From assembly GCA_033032175.1 (NCBI GenBank), contig CM065323.1:1-64000 (forward strand): a stretch of 64,000 bases of DNA, read 5' to 3'. The notes beneath the pieces are model-generated. The model searched no databases and was not told the DNA's origin. It saw nothing but the letters and a program-made list of their open reading frames with translations. The position numbers were made by a program, and so were the translations under genes. The stretch is from Saturnia japonica. Lineage: Eukaryota; Arthropoda; Insecta; Lepidoptera; Saturniidae. This document shows positions 1-10,281 of the stretch, one piece after another. Each line of letters opens with the position of its first letter. Position 1 is the first letter of the stretch.

Positions 1-973
1 CCCGCAAGGCTGCGGGTGGCTTTAGGGGGACCTTCTTGCCGGGCCCCTCCACCCTGGGGAACCCTCCGGCCCGGTTCCCGGCCTCACCCGGTCCCCGAAA
101 CCACCTTTCCCGGCCCTCTTTTGGCCCAGAAGGGGCCGGGGCCTGGTGATCCCGAATTGGGCCGACGGATTCCTGCCCCGCCACCCGGTCCCAATGTCCC
201 CTCGTTTCACCACGGGACCTTGGCCCTTACCTCAACGCCTCCATCCCGGAGGCCCCTCCAAATTTTCCTTAAACGTTCCAAAGGGCAAATACAAAACCGT
301 TTTTTGGTTTCCGCTCATGTTCCCGAAGGGGGGAAAGAACGGGGACCCAGGGTGGCCCCCTGTACTGGGAAGCCTGCGTCCCTTCGGAATTGGGCCTTTT
401 CGGGGGCCGCCAGGCCGAACCCCATACCGTCCCCTCCGGGCGGCCGCAGGATTTGGGGTAATTAAGAGGGTTCCCCCGGTTCCGGGCGGTAAAGCCAAGA
501 CCCTCGGTCCCATAGAAGCGGAGCCGTGCCAAGCCTCGAAGGGAACGGTCGAGGGGAAGGCCGGAAACTTCAACCTTCCGCCCGAGGCAGGTCCCACGGA
601 AACCCGGGAACCAAGGCCGGCCTTCCAGCCCTGAGGACAGAGAGAAAACGAGGCCCCCCTTCCAGGGCCCGTCGGCCGGAACCCCCGTTGGCCCGGGACA
701 CCCGCATTCCTGCTCGCCCCCCTAACCCTTTTTTCGGGGAAACCACGGACACCCCCGGCCGGAGTCGAGAGGGGGCCAACCTACCCTAAAACCCCAAGGT
801 CCCCACCCTTTTGGCACGGGGTTCGACTCCTAGATCCCCGACTTGAGGTAACGGCACTCCAGGGCCGGAGGTTCATGACCGGGAATTTAAACTTGGGAGC
901 AAGAACACTGACCCTCGCCCGGCTTGTCCTTCTGAGGCAAGGCCTCCTCTCCTAACCTCCCTCTTAACCAAAA

Positions 974-975
<2 letters not shown>
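1..975 (-). other. Degenerate TRAS-like 5'UTR remnant, GC-rich, non-coding
   Basis: This is GC-rich sequence with no convincing protein; every open frame here is a compositional shadow. Around 440-545 it resembles the 5'UTR of element A1 at about 15780-15870, sharing a stretch that reads GCCAAGACCCTCGGTCCCAT and the order of the surrounding motifs. I take it as the old or divergent 5' end of another minus-strand element whose body lies left of the window. Similarity outside the core is weak, and the 700-975 part has no clear match. It ends in a poor CCTAACC-like stretch before the poly(T) of G1. Poor base quality at a contig end is an alternative explanation. Confidence 0.45.
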
Positions 976-1038
<63 letters not shown>

Positions 1039-1039
<1 letters not shown>

Positions 1040-1119
1040 GTGGAGAAACCCGTCATGGGTACACACCCGCCCGGGGGGACGAGTGGTTATGTGAGACTCC
1101 TACTCACTAAAACTCCACG
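1039..1119 (-). promoter_or_regulatory. Conserved 3'UTR RNA fold, class CGTGGAG
   Basis: In the minus-strand RNA a closing stem pairs CGTGGAG with CTCCACG (plus-strand 1113-1119 and 1039-1045). Inside it lies a hairpin with stem GTGAG/CTCAC (1091-1107) and a second hairpin around CACTCG. The fold ends one or two bases before the poly(A) tail, a plausible site for reverse-transcriptase recognition in target-primed reverse transcription. Equivalent folds lie at 7592-7672, 9112-9192, 16156-16236, 33236-33316, 54981-55060 and 55526-55606. Confidence 0.7.
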
Positions 1120-1375
1120 GTGTACCATCGGCCGCCATAGTGGGACGCCGCGGGCACTGCGGATGCAATCTGCCGCGACGCCCCGGCGGCCGGCCCCAGT
1201 CGGGCCCCGGCGCTAAAGAGAAACAGTCTGGTACAACCCCAACTGTCTCCCAGACGGCTGAACCAGTGCAATGGGAAGACGGGCCCCCCGACCCGTCTCC
1301 CCTTGGTCCAGCAAGGGCGGAAGAAGGAGGCGAGTGAACCGCCCCCTCCTACCACCCAACGTCTACGCAACCCCC

Positions 1376-3057
1376 CTACAGAGGTGGTGGAGCAGGCGGT
1401 GCCTTTCCTCTCTTTTCAGGGGGCCTACATTGGGCGCCCCCCATGTAATGCTCCGCCGGCCTTCCGGCGTCGGCACACAAGGCACAGTGCAGCTTCTCAG
1501 CAACGCATTCTTGTGCCTTGTGGCCAGCATGCCCACAGCGGAAGCATAGTGCTCCCCTATCAATTTCCGACGAGCAGAAGGGCCGTGCATGGCCCACCTC
1601 CAGGCACCTAAAGCACCTGAACGCTTTGTTTTTCAGAAGCTTCACGCGTACCGTACTCCACCCGATGAGGAGTCTTTTTGCCACCACTAGTGCTCTGGCA
1701 GCGGCTACAGGGAGCGCCAGATGGATGGTTCCACTGCCTCTCCCATAAGTGCGTATTACTCCGGCCTTTATTAGGGCCGCCTCACACCCACCTTTCGCAG
1801 CCGCCGCCAATACCACCTCATTAACTGTCACCGATTCCTCCAGCCCGACAAGGCGCACTCCAACTCTTTTAATAGGCGTCGTCACAGAGGCCCCTTCTCC
1901 TAAAGCCTCCTGAAGTTGCCGAGCCAATCCAGCGGCCTTCTCCGCACCCCTGTCACCAGGTATCTCTAGGCTTCTAGATCCAGTAGCTGTGGGCTTCAAG
2001 GCTAGGTTCTCTATGCCCAATTCCTCCAGATTAACCCGGTCCTTTGCTCTCATAAGAACCGCTAAATAGCTATCTCCCCCCGCCAAAGCCTCAGGCTGCA
2101 GTGTAATGAGCACTGCAGCCGAGCGCGGAGCCGTGGGGAGCTTTACTTTCGGCTTGGTCCCAGGTACTCTTCCAGGATGGATAGCAGCCTCATTCTTATT
2201 AACTGTTGGATCCACAGAAGAGGGCTTCTTTTTGCCTTTCCGGCGACGTGTCACAGTTGACCACTCCGCGTCAGCCATTGTCAAGTCCGGAGCTGGGGCT
2301 GAGGAAAGGAGTGAGACCCGTTCTATGCCCAAAGGTTGCTCGGCTGTCCTTGTATCCTTAGCCTGAGGCTTAGTTATAGGCACTACTGACTTCGGTCCTG
2401 CGGTTTTAGATCTTGCTGGCCTGGATGGCACTGGACCAGAAGCAAATTTTTTGTCCGCGGCTAAAGCGGGACGGACCACCGGAGCGGGAAGAAGGCGATC
2501 CTCTATGGCCTCCAGGCGGGCGGATATAACCTCCCCAAGGGAGACCCGGAGCGAACGTTCCATAAGTTCCATCTTGCCCACCATCGCTTCTAGCAACACC
2601 TGCTGCAGATCCTGTGGCAGAGTCTCCTGCTGCCGACTTGAAGGTTTCAATTGTGGCTGTGTCTTGGATGGTAGAGGTGCAGTCTGCGATCCACCACGCA
2701 ATGTAGCAATGTCCGCCTTAAGTTCGGCTACCTCCTCGCGGAGTTTCCGCGTCTCTCTTCGGAGAAGGAGTGTTTCCTCCGTCACTGTGCGTGTAAGTGC
2801 AGTTGCAGTGACCTCCTGAAGGGTCCTCGCAGCCTCCTTGAGCTCCTTCACACATGTACCCTTGAGGTTGGTAGACTTTTTACAAACCTCAAGTATTTTT
2901 GAAACCTTATCAGATGCCAAAGCCTTCAACCTTTCTGGGTCAAGGGTCTCAATGTCCTCAATAATCTCTAAAACACCTGTTTCAATTGTGGAACCAGCTT
3001 GTGACTTGGGTAGGGGAGAATCCTGTGACGTATCACCAGATACTCTCGCATGCGTCA
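1376..3057 (-). pseudogene. Gag-like ORF1 protein of G1, N-terminus missing
   Basis: About 560 residues of a non-LTR Gag (ORF1) protein. A coiled-coil-prone N-terminal half, rich in E, K, L and R, is followed by a conserved Gag core and three C-terminal zinc knuckles: CFRC-x4-GH-x4-C, a second C-x2-C-x4-H-x4-C, and a C-x2-C-x7-H type. Such proteins bind the element RNA and form RNPs. The frame is open to the stop at 1376 and runs upstream into S1 sequence, so the ATG at 3085 belongs to the junction and is not the native start. The native N-terminus is absent when compared with G4. Confidence 0.75.
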
Positions 3058-6000
3058 ATCCCGTTTGCGCTGCTCCAGGAGCCATATGTCGGAGGGATCG
3101 GTAGGATGAGATCATACCAGGGCGTCAGGATCTACCAGCACACCAGCACGGGGGAAGACAGCACAAAAGCGGCAATTGCCGTTTTCGACCCAACGTTGCA
3201 TGTCACCCCCTGCCCAATGTACACAAGTAGCAACATTGTTGTTGTTAAGATCGGGAAGGGTGATAGCGCCTGGGTGGTGGTCTCATTCTATTTTGAGCCC
3301 AATGAAGACCTTCATGACTACCTGGAGCAGCTGAGAGCTGTTGTCAGAGGGGTCGGAACCAGGAGAGTAGTGATGGGCGGCGACGCTAACTCGAAAGTAT
3401 TTGGTGGGGCAGTCCTACAGAGGACACGCGAGGGGCGCTCGTGGCCGGCACTCTCGAGGAACTGGGCATGCAGGTGCTGAACGACGGCGACACCCCACGT
3501 TCGACACAGTTCGGGGGGGTAGAACGTTGACAAGCTTTGTGGACGTGACTGCCTGCGCAGCGGAGATACTCGACTTGGTGGACGGATGGACCGTTGACAA
3601 GGGCGTGACGAGTTCGGACCACAACACAATCTTCTTCCGAATTCTTTTAAAGACAGATAGGGGCCTCAATATACACAGAACTACAAGAACCTACAACAGC
3701 AGAAAAGCAAATGGCACCACTTTCATGAAAAGTGGACAGTTTGTTAGGCGCCAAAAATTTTGATAGTCTTGTAAAGATAAAATTGAGGACCCTAGCCTGT
3801 TGGAAGAAAAAGTCGAGGAGTTTATTGGTATAATAATACAAGCTTGTGATAAATCTATACCTAAATTAAAAAAATCAAGAAACCGAACTTTCCTTGGTGG
3901 TCCAACGAACTCGCCACGATGAAGGAGGAGGTCGTCCGTTGAAGAGGAGGCTCCGCTGTGCAGCGCCGGCCCGCAGACAGAACGCCGTCGAGAGGTACCT
4001 CGAGAAGAAAGAGGAATATGGAAAGGAAGCCAAGAAAGCCCAGATAGCCAGTTGGAAGGCCTTCTGCGGAAAGCAGGACAAAGAAGGCCTCTGGGAGGGA
4101 ATTTATAGAGTGATCGGCAGGACAAAGAGAAGGGGCGAAGATGCATTGCTCATGCGGGGGAGCATGGTGCTGGACCCGAGGGAGTCCGCAGAGTATCTGG
4201 CGGAAGTGTTTTACCCGGAGGATGACCCGAAGACCGACGAACCTATCCACTCAAAAATCAGAGCGCAGGCCGAGGGCCTAAATGTTCAGGGCCATCATAA
4301 CGATGAACCGCCATTTACGCACGTTGAACTTAGGCCGCAGTGGATAGGTTCAATCCTAAGAAGGCGCCTGGGTCAGATGGACTCACGGCGGATATTTGTG
4401 CACGCGCCATAAACTGCGCTCCGGAGGCTTGCCTATCACTGGTCAACAAGTGCCTAGAGTTGGGGTACTTTCCCGTGGCTTGGAAGCAGGCTACAGTTGT
4501 AGTCCTGAGGAAGCCCGGGAAGGAAGACCACTCAAGTCCAAAGTCTTACAGGCCAATAGGACTGTTGCCAGTGATGGGCAAAATCCTCGAACGAATGGTA
4601 ATCGAGAGAGCTAAGTGGCACATCCCCCCACGCTGTCCAACCGTCAGTACGGATTCATGCCCCAAAAAAGCACCGAGGACGCCCTCTATGATCTGATGAC
4701 ACACATCCGCGTCAAACTTGACGAAAAGCGGATCGTCGTACTTGTATCCTTAGACATAGAGGGCGCTTTCGACAATGCTTGGTGGCCGCAGATAAGGGTC
4801 CGGCTGATGGAGGTGGGCTGCTCTGTGGGTATACAGAACATCCTGGGCAGTTACCTCAGGGACAGGGTAGTCCACCTGGGATATGCGGGGGAGAATGTCA
4901 CAAGAAAAACCACTAAAGGCTGCGTGCAGGGCTCGATCGGGGGTCCTATATTGTGGGACCTTTTGCTGGATCCGCTATTGTGGGGACTGGAAGAACGGGG
5001 AGTCCACGTGCAGGCGTACGCGGACGACGTTGTCCTCATTTTCGACGGGGATTGCGCGACAGAAATAGAACGGCAGGCCAACCCAGTGTTGGAATACGTG
5101 CGGGAGTGGGGTGTCTGCAACAAGTTAAGGTTTGCTCCTCAGAAAACCAGCTCCCTAGTTATCACTAGGAAGCTAAAAATACGACACCCCACGCCTCACA
5201 ATGGGTGGCGCAGATGTCGTGGTGTCGCCTCGGATGAAGATCCTAGGATTGACCATTGACAGCAGTCTAACTTTTAGCGAGCACGTGGGCGGCGCCTGCA
5301 GCAGGGCATTGGCGTTGTACAGACAGCTGTCCCGTGCTGCCAAGGTCTCCTGGGGACTTCATCCCGAGGTGATTAGAACCATCTATACGGCGGTTGTGGA
5401 GCCGACAATCATGTACGCGGCGAGTGCCTGGGCGCCAGTGTGCAGCAGGATTGGAGTGCAAAAGCGCTTAAACGTCGTTCAACGTGGCTTCGCGCAGAAG
5501 CTCTGCAAGTCCTACCGGACCGCTTCTCTGAACTCGGTTTTGGTGCTGGCGGGGCTGCTCCCCCTTGATCTGCGTATACGGGAGGCAGCTTTATTGTACG
5601 AGGTCAAGAGAGGGAGGCGCCTGCCGGCGCTTGGAGACAGAGAGGTAGAAAGGATGGCAGCTTTTACATGCACCCCACATCCGGCACGACATGTGGACCT
5701 CGAGCTCAAGGGCCTGGTGGACCAGGATCAGGTCAACTGCAGTAGCGAGCACGATCTACGCATTTTCACCGACGGCAGCAAGATTGAGGACCAGGTGGGG
5801 GCATCATTGTCCGTTTGGTGCAATGATGCGGAGACACACCGTAGGAAACTCAAGCTGTCGTCGTACTGCACAGTCTTCCAGGCCGAGCTCCTGGCCATAT
5901 GTGAAGCCACGGGGGAAATCCTGCGCAGCACTGGCCGTAGCAATGGCATCTATAGCGATTCGTTGTCGGCCCTACAGGCAACGCAAACTGGCGCACTGTT

Positions 6001-6614
6001 CACCCTCTAGCGGTGAGGGCGAGAGGGAACATTATTGAGTGCCAAAGCACGGAAAACAGGTACACCTGTAGTGGGTCAAGGCCCATGTTGGCATCGGAGG
6101 AAACGAGCGTGCGGACCAATTGGCCAAGGAGGCGGCCCTAACGATAAAAACCAAGCCACATTACGACAAGTGCCCATTGTCGTATGTGAGGAGAATAATC
6201 CGTATGGGCACCATTGAAACCTGGGGAGAAAGGTACTCAATGGGAGGGACCGCCTCCGTCACCAAGTTCTTCTTCCCTGATGTAGCCTCCGCTTTCAAGA
6301 TTGTAAAAAAGATCGGAGTGGACCAACTCCACACACAGCTCTTCACAGGACACGGGGGCTTTGCGCAGTACCTGGCACGGTTTAAGTGTAGGGACAGCCC
6401 CTTGTGCGCCTGCGAGACAAATAGTGAAGAGACTGTCTACCACATCCTATTTGACTGTGATATTCATGCTAGGGACAGATTTGACTTGGAGACGGAACTG
6501 AACATTGGAATAACGCCTGACAATATTGCCCATTTAATGAACAATACAAATCGTGAGATTTTCTTAAAATTCTGTGTTAAAATAGTCAAGGTAGTCAAAA
6601 CTAGAAATAAATAA
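3058..6614 (+). pseudogene. ORF2 (endonuclease-RT-RNase H) of S1, frameshifted
   Basis: Remnant of the polyprotein that nicks target DNA and copies the RNA. Successive open segments in different frames give parts of one protein: endonuclease (3058-3480, with LLQEPYVGG and GGDANSKV), the end of the endonuclease with an SDHNT motif (to about 3650), a linker (3894-4412), RT (4340-5259, including EGAFDNAWW and YADDV), thumb (5201-5760), RNase H (5758-6190, FTDGSK, FQAEL and a displaced HVG...NERAD) and a C-terminal Cys/His segment (6350-6470). At least six frame changes, plus a stop at 6007-6009, make it non-functional. Confidence 0.85.
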
Positions 6615-6804
6615 TTAATATGTTGTTAATTTTTCCTGTGATTGTTTGTCTTTGTCTCTTGTCATCTGTTTTCGGACTGAATGCTCCAAATTTAAAATCT
6701 GCCTGTCATTTGGTAAATCTCTGCCTTTAGTAACAAGCTGTCTGCATTATATTGTAGAGTTACTTTGAATTAGAACCTTTTACACTGTATATTGGTGAAC
6801 TCCA

Positions 6805-7455
6805 CCCCTGATATTATAAGTCCACTGTTAATTTTTAACCTAGAATTAGAATTTATAGTACATTTATTTGCTTTTAATATTATAAGTTGACAGATTTTAC
6901 ATCTTCAATGTGGAATTAATTGCGTCAAATTGCATTAGAAAATTTTTACTTTAATATTATAAATTGTTTTAAAATTTTATTTTTAAATTACCTAGAATTA
7001 GAATATTAAATTGTATTAACCCTTGATATTATAAGTCCACTGTTACATTTTAACCTAAAATTAGAATTTATTGTACATTGATTATTTGCTTTTAATATTA
7101 TAAGTTGACAGATTTTACATCTTCAATGTGGAATTAATTGCGTCAAATTGCATTAGAAAATTTTTACTTTAATATTAAAAATTGTTTAAAATTTTATTTT
7201 AAATTACCTAGAATTAGAATATTAAATTGTATTAACCCTTGATATTATAAGTCCACTGTTACATTTTAACCTAAAACTAGAATTTATTGTACATTGATTA
7301 TTTGCTTTTAATACTTTAAGTTGACTGATTTTACATCTTTAATGTGGAATTAACTGCGTCAAATTGCATTAGAAAATGTTTACTTTAATACTATAAATTG
7401 TTTTAAAATTTTATTTTTAAATTACCTAGAATTAAAATATTAAATTGTATTAAAT
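6805..7455 (+). repeat. About 216-bp tandem repeat, three copies, in S1 3'UTR
   Basis: The phrase GATATTATAAGTCCACTG recurs at about 6810, 7025 and 7241, spacing 215-216 bp, with the intervening AT-rich sequence repeated almost unchanged, including a TTGACAG or TTGACTG block and TGCGTCAAATTGCATTAG. The last copy degenerates near 7455. It is non-coding. Tandem repeats in 3'UTRs occur in several telomeric non-LTR elements. Confidence 0.9.
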
Positions 7456-7530
7456 TTAGAAGTATTAAAAAAGTTCCAGACTCATCCGTGTCTGGAGAGT
7501 TGTATTATAAAAAAAAAAAAAAAAAAAAAA

Positions 7531-7562
7531 CCTAACCTAACCTAACCTAACCTAACCTAACC
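7531..7562 (+). repeat. Telomeric CCTAA repeat tract
   Basis: Six perfect CCTAA units plus CC (TTAGG on the minus strand), lying exactly between the poly(A) tail of S1 and the poly(T) of G2. This is the canonical insect telomere repeat and the target of both element groups. Confidence 0.97.
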
Positions 7563-9070
7563 TTTTTTTTTTTTTTTTTTTTTTTTTTAAACGTGGAGAA
7601 ACCCGTCATGGGTACACACTCGCCCGGGGGGACGAGTGGTTATGTGAGACTCCTACTCACTAAAACTCCACGGTGTACCATCGGCCGCCATAGTGGGACG
7701 CGCGGGCACTGCGGATGCAATCTGCCGCGACGCCCCGGCGGCCGGCCCCAGTCGGGCCCCGGCGCTATAGAGAGACAGTCTGGTACAACCCCAACTGTCT
7801 CCCAGATGGCTGAGCCAGTGCAATGGGAAGACGGGCCCCCCGACCCGTCTCCCCTTGGTTCAGCAATGGTGAAGGAAGGAGGCGAAAAACACTCCCTCCT
7901 AACACCCAACGTCTACGCTACCCCCCCTACGGATGTGGTGGTGCAGGCGGTGCCCTTCCTCTCTTTTCAGGGGGCCTACATTGGGCGCCCCCCCATGTAG
8001 TGCCCCGCCGGCCTTCCGGCGTCGGCACACAAGGCGCAGTGCAGCTTTTCAGCAGTGCACGCTTGCGCCTTGTGGCCAGGCTCTCCGCATCGGAAGCACA
8101 GTGCTCCTCTATTGACCGCCGTTGATGGGCAGAGCGGACGCGTGTGGCCTACCTCCATGCAGCGGTAACACCGCATGGGCCCACCCTCCAGGAGGCGCAC
8201 ACGAGCCGCACTCCACCCGACCAGGAGGCGACCCGCCTCCACCACCACCTTGGCAGCGGCTACAGGTAACGCAAGATGGACTGCGCTTCTGCCCCTGCCA
8301 TAGGTGTTAATAGAGCCAGCCCTGATAAGAGCTGGCTCACAACTCCCCTTAGTCGCTGCAGCCGCAACGACTTCCTCCACCGAGACGGATTCATCCAGTC
8401 CTATGACTCGGATATGGGCCCTTTTAACGGGCCGAGCCACCACAGCCAACCCCGACAACTCTTCCTGGAGGCGCTCCGCCAGCCTATCGGCCTGCTCCGA
8501 ACTTTGATCCCCCCGAATCTCTATGATCCTGGATCCAGTGGCAGAGGGGCGCCACGAGAAATCCTCTATACCGAGCTCTGCCATACTCACTCGGTCCCTC
8601 GCTTCTAAAAGAGCGTCCTTATAGCTAAATCCCTCCGCCACAGCTCCCGGCTGCAGCGTAATAACAACCGCAGCCGAGCGCGGTGCCGAAGGAAGTTTCG
8701 CTTTGGGCTTAGGCTTAGACCTAGGCCCACCTCCAGTCAGGGCAGTAGCTGCAGTCCTCGGAGCCTTAGCGGGCTTCTTGGCGGGCTTTTTATGCCGACG
8801 TCGACGACGAACCACAGTGGTCCACTGCTCCTCAGGCGCTACCACAGGAGCAGAAGCAGGGGTGGAAGCAGGCAGTGGGACCCAGTCCACTCCCATAGGA
8901 CTGTCAGACACAGCAGAGGTAGGCCTAGGCGTCTTGGGTCCCGCAGTTTTAGCCTTTGCAGGCTTAGATTTTGTAGGCCCGGTAGTCACCTTACGGTCTG
9001 CTGCCAAAGGCGGGCGGACTACCCTGGCGGGCAGAAGGCGATCTTCTATCGCCTCTATCTGGGCAGACAT
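7563..9070 (-). mobile_element. Gag-only TRAS-like element G2, 5'-truncated
   Basis: Poly(T) 7563-7588 is followed by the 3'UTR with the conserved fold (7592-7672) and by the 3' two thirds of a gag ORF, with no ORF2. The 3'UTR also has hairpins AGACAGT/ACTGTCT (about 7772-7802) and AGACGGG/CCCGTCT (about 7830-7855). Its 5' end is cut inside Gag at about 9070, next to a degenerate telomeric stretch that became the target of G3. G5 is its closest relative in the window. Confidence 0.8.
7976..9070 (-). pseudogene. Gag fragment of G2, frameshifted at the C-terminus
   Basis: About 360 residues of Gag: the central conserved region and zinc knuckles (CYRC-x4-GH-x4-C, then CFRC-x4-GH-x4-C, then CALC). 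The expected C-terminal tail after the third knuckle is lost because a C-run near 7987-7994 has one or two more C than the same site in G5, which moves the frame to an early stop at 7976. The N-terminus is missing; the open frame continues into the poly(T) of G3 as a run of lysines, which is not part of the gene. Confidence 0.75.
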
Positions 9071-9083
9071 AGCCTTACCAACC
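9071..9083. repeat. 13-bp target duplication of G3, left copy
   Basis: AGCCTTACCAACC here matches 9909-9921 exactly and brackets G3. It contains the end of G2 plus a variant telomeric unit, so G3 inserted into the G2/telomere junction. Confidence 0.8.
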
Positions 9084-9908
9084 TTTTTTTTTTTTTTTTT
9101 TTTTTTTTTAACGTGGAGAAACCCGTCATGGGTACACACCCGCCCGGGGGGACGAGTGGTTATGTGAGACTCCTACTCACTAAAACTCCACGGTGTACCA
9201 TCGGCCGCCATAGTGGGGCGCGCGGGCACTGCGGTTGCAATCTGCCGCAACGCCCCGGCGGCCGGCCCCAGTCGGGCCCCGGCGCTAAAGAGAGACAGTC
9301 TGGTACAACCCCAACTGTCTCCCAGACGGCTGAGCCAGTGCAATGGGAAGACGGGCCCCCCGACCCGTCTCCCCTGGTCCAGCAAGGGCAGAGGAAGGAG
9401 GCGAGTGAACCACCCCCTCCTACCACCCAACGTCTACGCAACCCGCCTACAAAGGTGGTGGAGCAGGCGGTGCCCTTCCTCTCTTTTCAGGAGGCCTACA
9501 TTGGGCGCCCCCCATATAGTGCCCCGCGGGCCTTCCGGCGTCGGCACACAAAGCGCAGTGCAGCTTCTCAGCTGTGCACGCTTGCGCCTTGTGGCCAGGC
9601 TCTCCGCATCGGAAGCACAGTGCTCCTCTATCGACTGCCGTCGATGGGCAAAGTGGACGCGTGTGGCCCACCTCCATGCAGCGAAAACACCGCATGGGCC
9701 CACTCTGCAGGAGGTGCACACGCGCCGCGCTCCATCCGACCAGCAAGCGTTTGGCGTCCACCAACACCTTGGCAGCGGACACAGGCAGTGCAAGATGGAC
9801 AGATCCACAGCCCCTGCCAGACATGTTTATGGATCCAGCCCTGATAAGAGCTGGCTCACATCCCCCCTTTGCCGCTGCAGCTGCAATAACTTCCTCCACC
9901 GAGACGGA
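9084..9908 (-). mobile_element. Gag-only TRAS-like element G3, strongly 5'-truncated
   Basis: Poly(T) 9084-9109, 3'UTR with the conserved fold (9112-9192), then only the C-terminal part of gag. No ORF2. It is flanked by 13-bp direct repeats (9071-9083, 9909-9921), which gives exact ends and shows that truncation at the 5' end happened during integration. Confidence 0.85.
9447..9908 (-). pseudogene. C-terminal Gag fragment of G3
   Basis: About 150 residues in frame to a stop at 9447. It begins at the conserved SVSVEEV region and carries all zinc knuckles (CFRC-x4-GH-x4-C twice, then CALC...GHYMGG) and a proline-rich tail. The N-terminal two thirds are absent by 5' truncation, so it can make at most an RNA-binding stub if expressed. 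Confidence 0.75.
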
Positions 9909-9924
9909 AGCCTTACCAACCTAA

Positions 9925-9956
<32 letters not shown>

Positions 9957-9957
<1 letters not shown>

Positions 9958-10041
9958 GTGGGGAAATCCTGCATGGATCCGCCTCCCGAGCCGGGCAGCT
10001 CGAGAGGGGTATGTCAGACTCTTACTGACTAAAACCCCACG
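9957..10041 (-). promoter_or_regulatory. Conserved 3'UTR RNA fold, class CGTGGGG
   Basis: The closing stem pairs plus-strand CGTGGGG (9957-9963) with CCCCACG (10035-10041). The inner hairpin is GTCAG/CTGAC (10013-10017, 10025-10029). A further 10-bp stem lies at about 9981-10006 with one G-U pair in the RNA. Compared with G1/B1, both stems differ on both arms in a compensatory way. Copies in A2 (26313-26397) and A3 (57630-57714) match; A2 has one unpaired base at the foot of the stem. Confidence 0.75.
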
Positions 10042-10184
10042 GTGTTCCTCCTTCACCCATTTGGCCGGGGAGTAGGGACAGCTTACGCATTACTTCTACT
10101 CGCCCGACGGGTGTAGGCCCCTCATAAGGGGCCACCTTCAGCGGTCTGAGGGGTCGAGGTGTGTGACACCCTCCGACGAAGCTA

Positions 10185-10220
10185 CGAGGGGCGCATCGAA
10201 CACTGATGCGCCACGCCTCG
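10185..10220 (-). promoter_or_regulatory. Family A 3'UTR hairpin GGCGCATC/GATGCGCC
   Basis: An 8-bp perfect inverted repeat with a 7-nt loop, kept in all three family A 3'UTRs (here, about 26550-26575 and 57863-57890). Position and conservation suggest an RNA structure in the 3'UTR; its role is unknown. It is absent from families B, G and N. Confidence 0.6.
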
Positions 10221-10281
10221 GGCCTGTGCATTAGCTGCAAGGGCGAAGGACGTGCCCGCGTCCGACACCCGCAGGCCGTTT

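Larger units (their letters stand above)
976..3057 (-). mobile_element. Gag-only TRAS-like element G1, 5'-truncated
   Basis: Read on the minus strand, the element has a partial Gag ORF, a 3'UTR of about 340 bp and a 61-nt poly(A) tail (poly(T) 976-1036). There is no endonuclease or reverse transcriptase ORF between the Gag stop and the 3'UTR. The 3'UTR starts with the conserved fold at 1039-1119 that families A and B also carry. The 5' end is lost: near 3057 the sequence switches without telomeric repeat into the plus-strand element S1. Confidence 0.8.
3058..7530 (+). mobile_element. SART-like non-LTR element S1, 5'-truncated, decayed
   Basis: Plus-strand element in the opposite orientation to the TRAS-like ones. 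It begins inside the endonuclease domain, has lost ORF1, carries a broken ORF2 and an AT-rich 3'UTR of about 0.9 kb with a tandem repeat, and ends in a 22-nt poly(A) tail (7509-7530) abutting CCTAA repeats. A hairpin (CCAGAC/GTCTGG) sits just before the tail, near 7478-7500. It matches S2 in domain order and motifs but is far more decayed, hence older. Confidence 0.8.

Noticed and set aside
1..975. Possible ribosomal DNA at the left end, suggested by GC content and R1-like neighbours
   Set aside because: No recognisable 18S or 28S core; the best local match is the A1 leader.
2106..3104. Plus-strand ORFs opposite gag of G1
   Set aside because: They mirror the minus-strand gag with no independent motifs; the same holds for plus-strand ORFs opposite every TRAS-like ORF.
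6805..7455. CRISPR-like array
   Set aside because: The repeats are contiguous 216-bp tandem units with no spacers, in a eukaryotic element.
9039..9139. Proteins with long lysine or phenylalanine runs reading through poly(T)/poly(A)
   Set aside because: These runs are element tails read as codons; the frames join unrelated elements.
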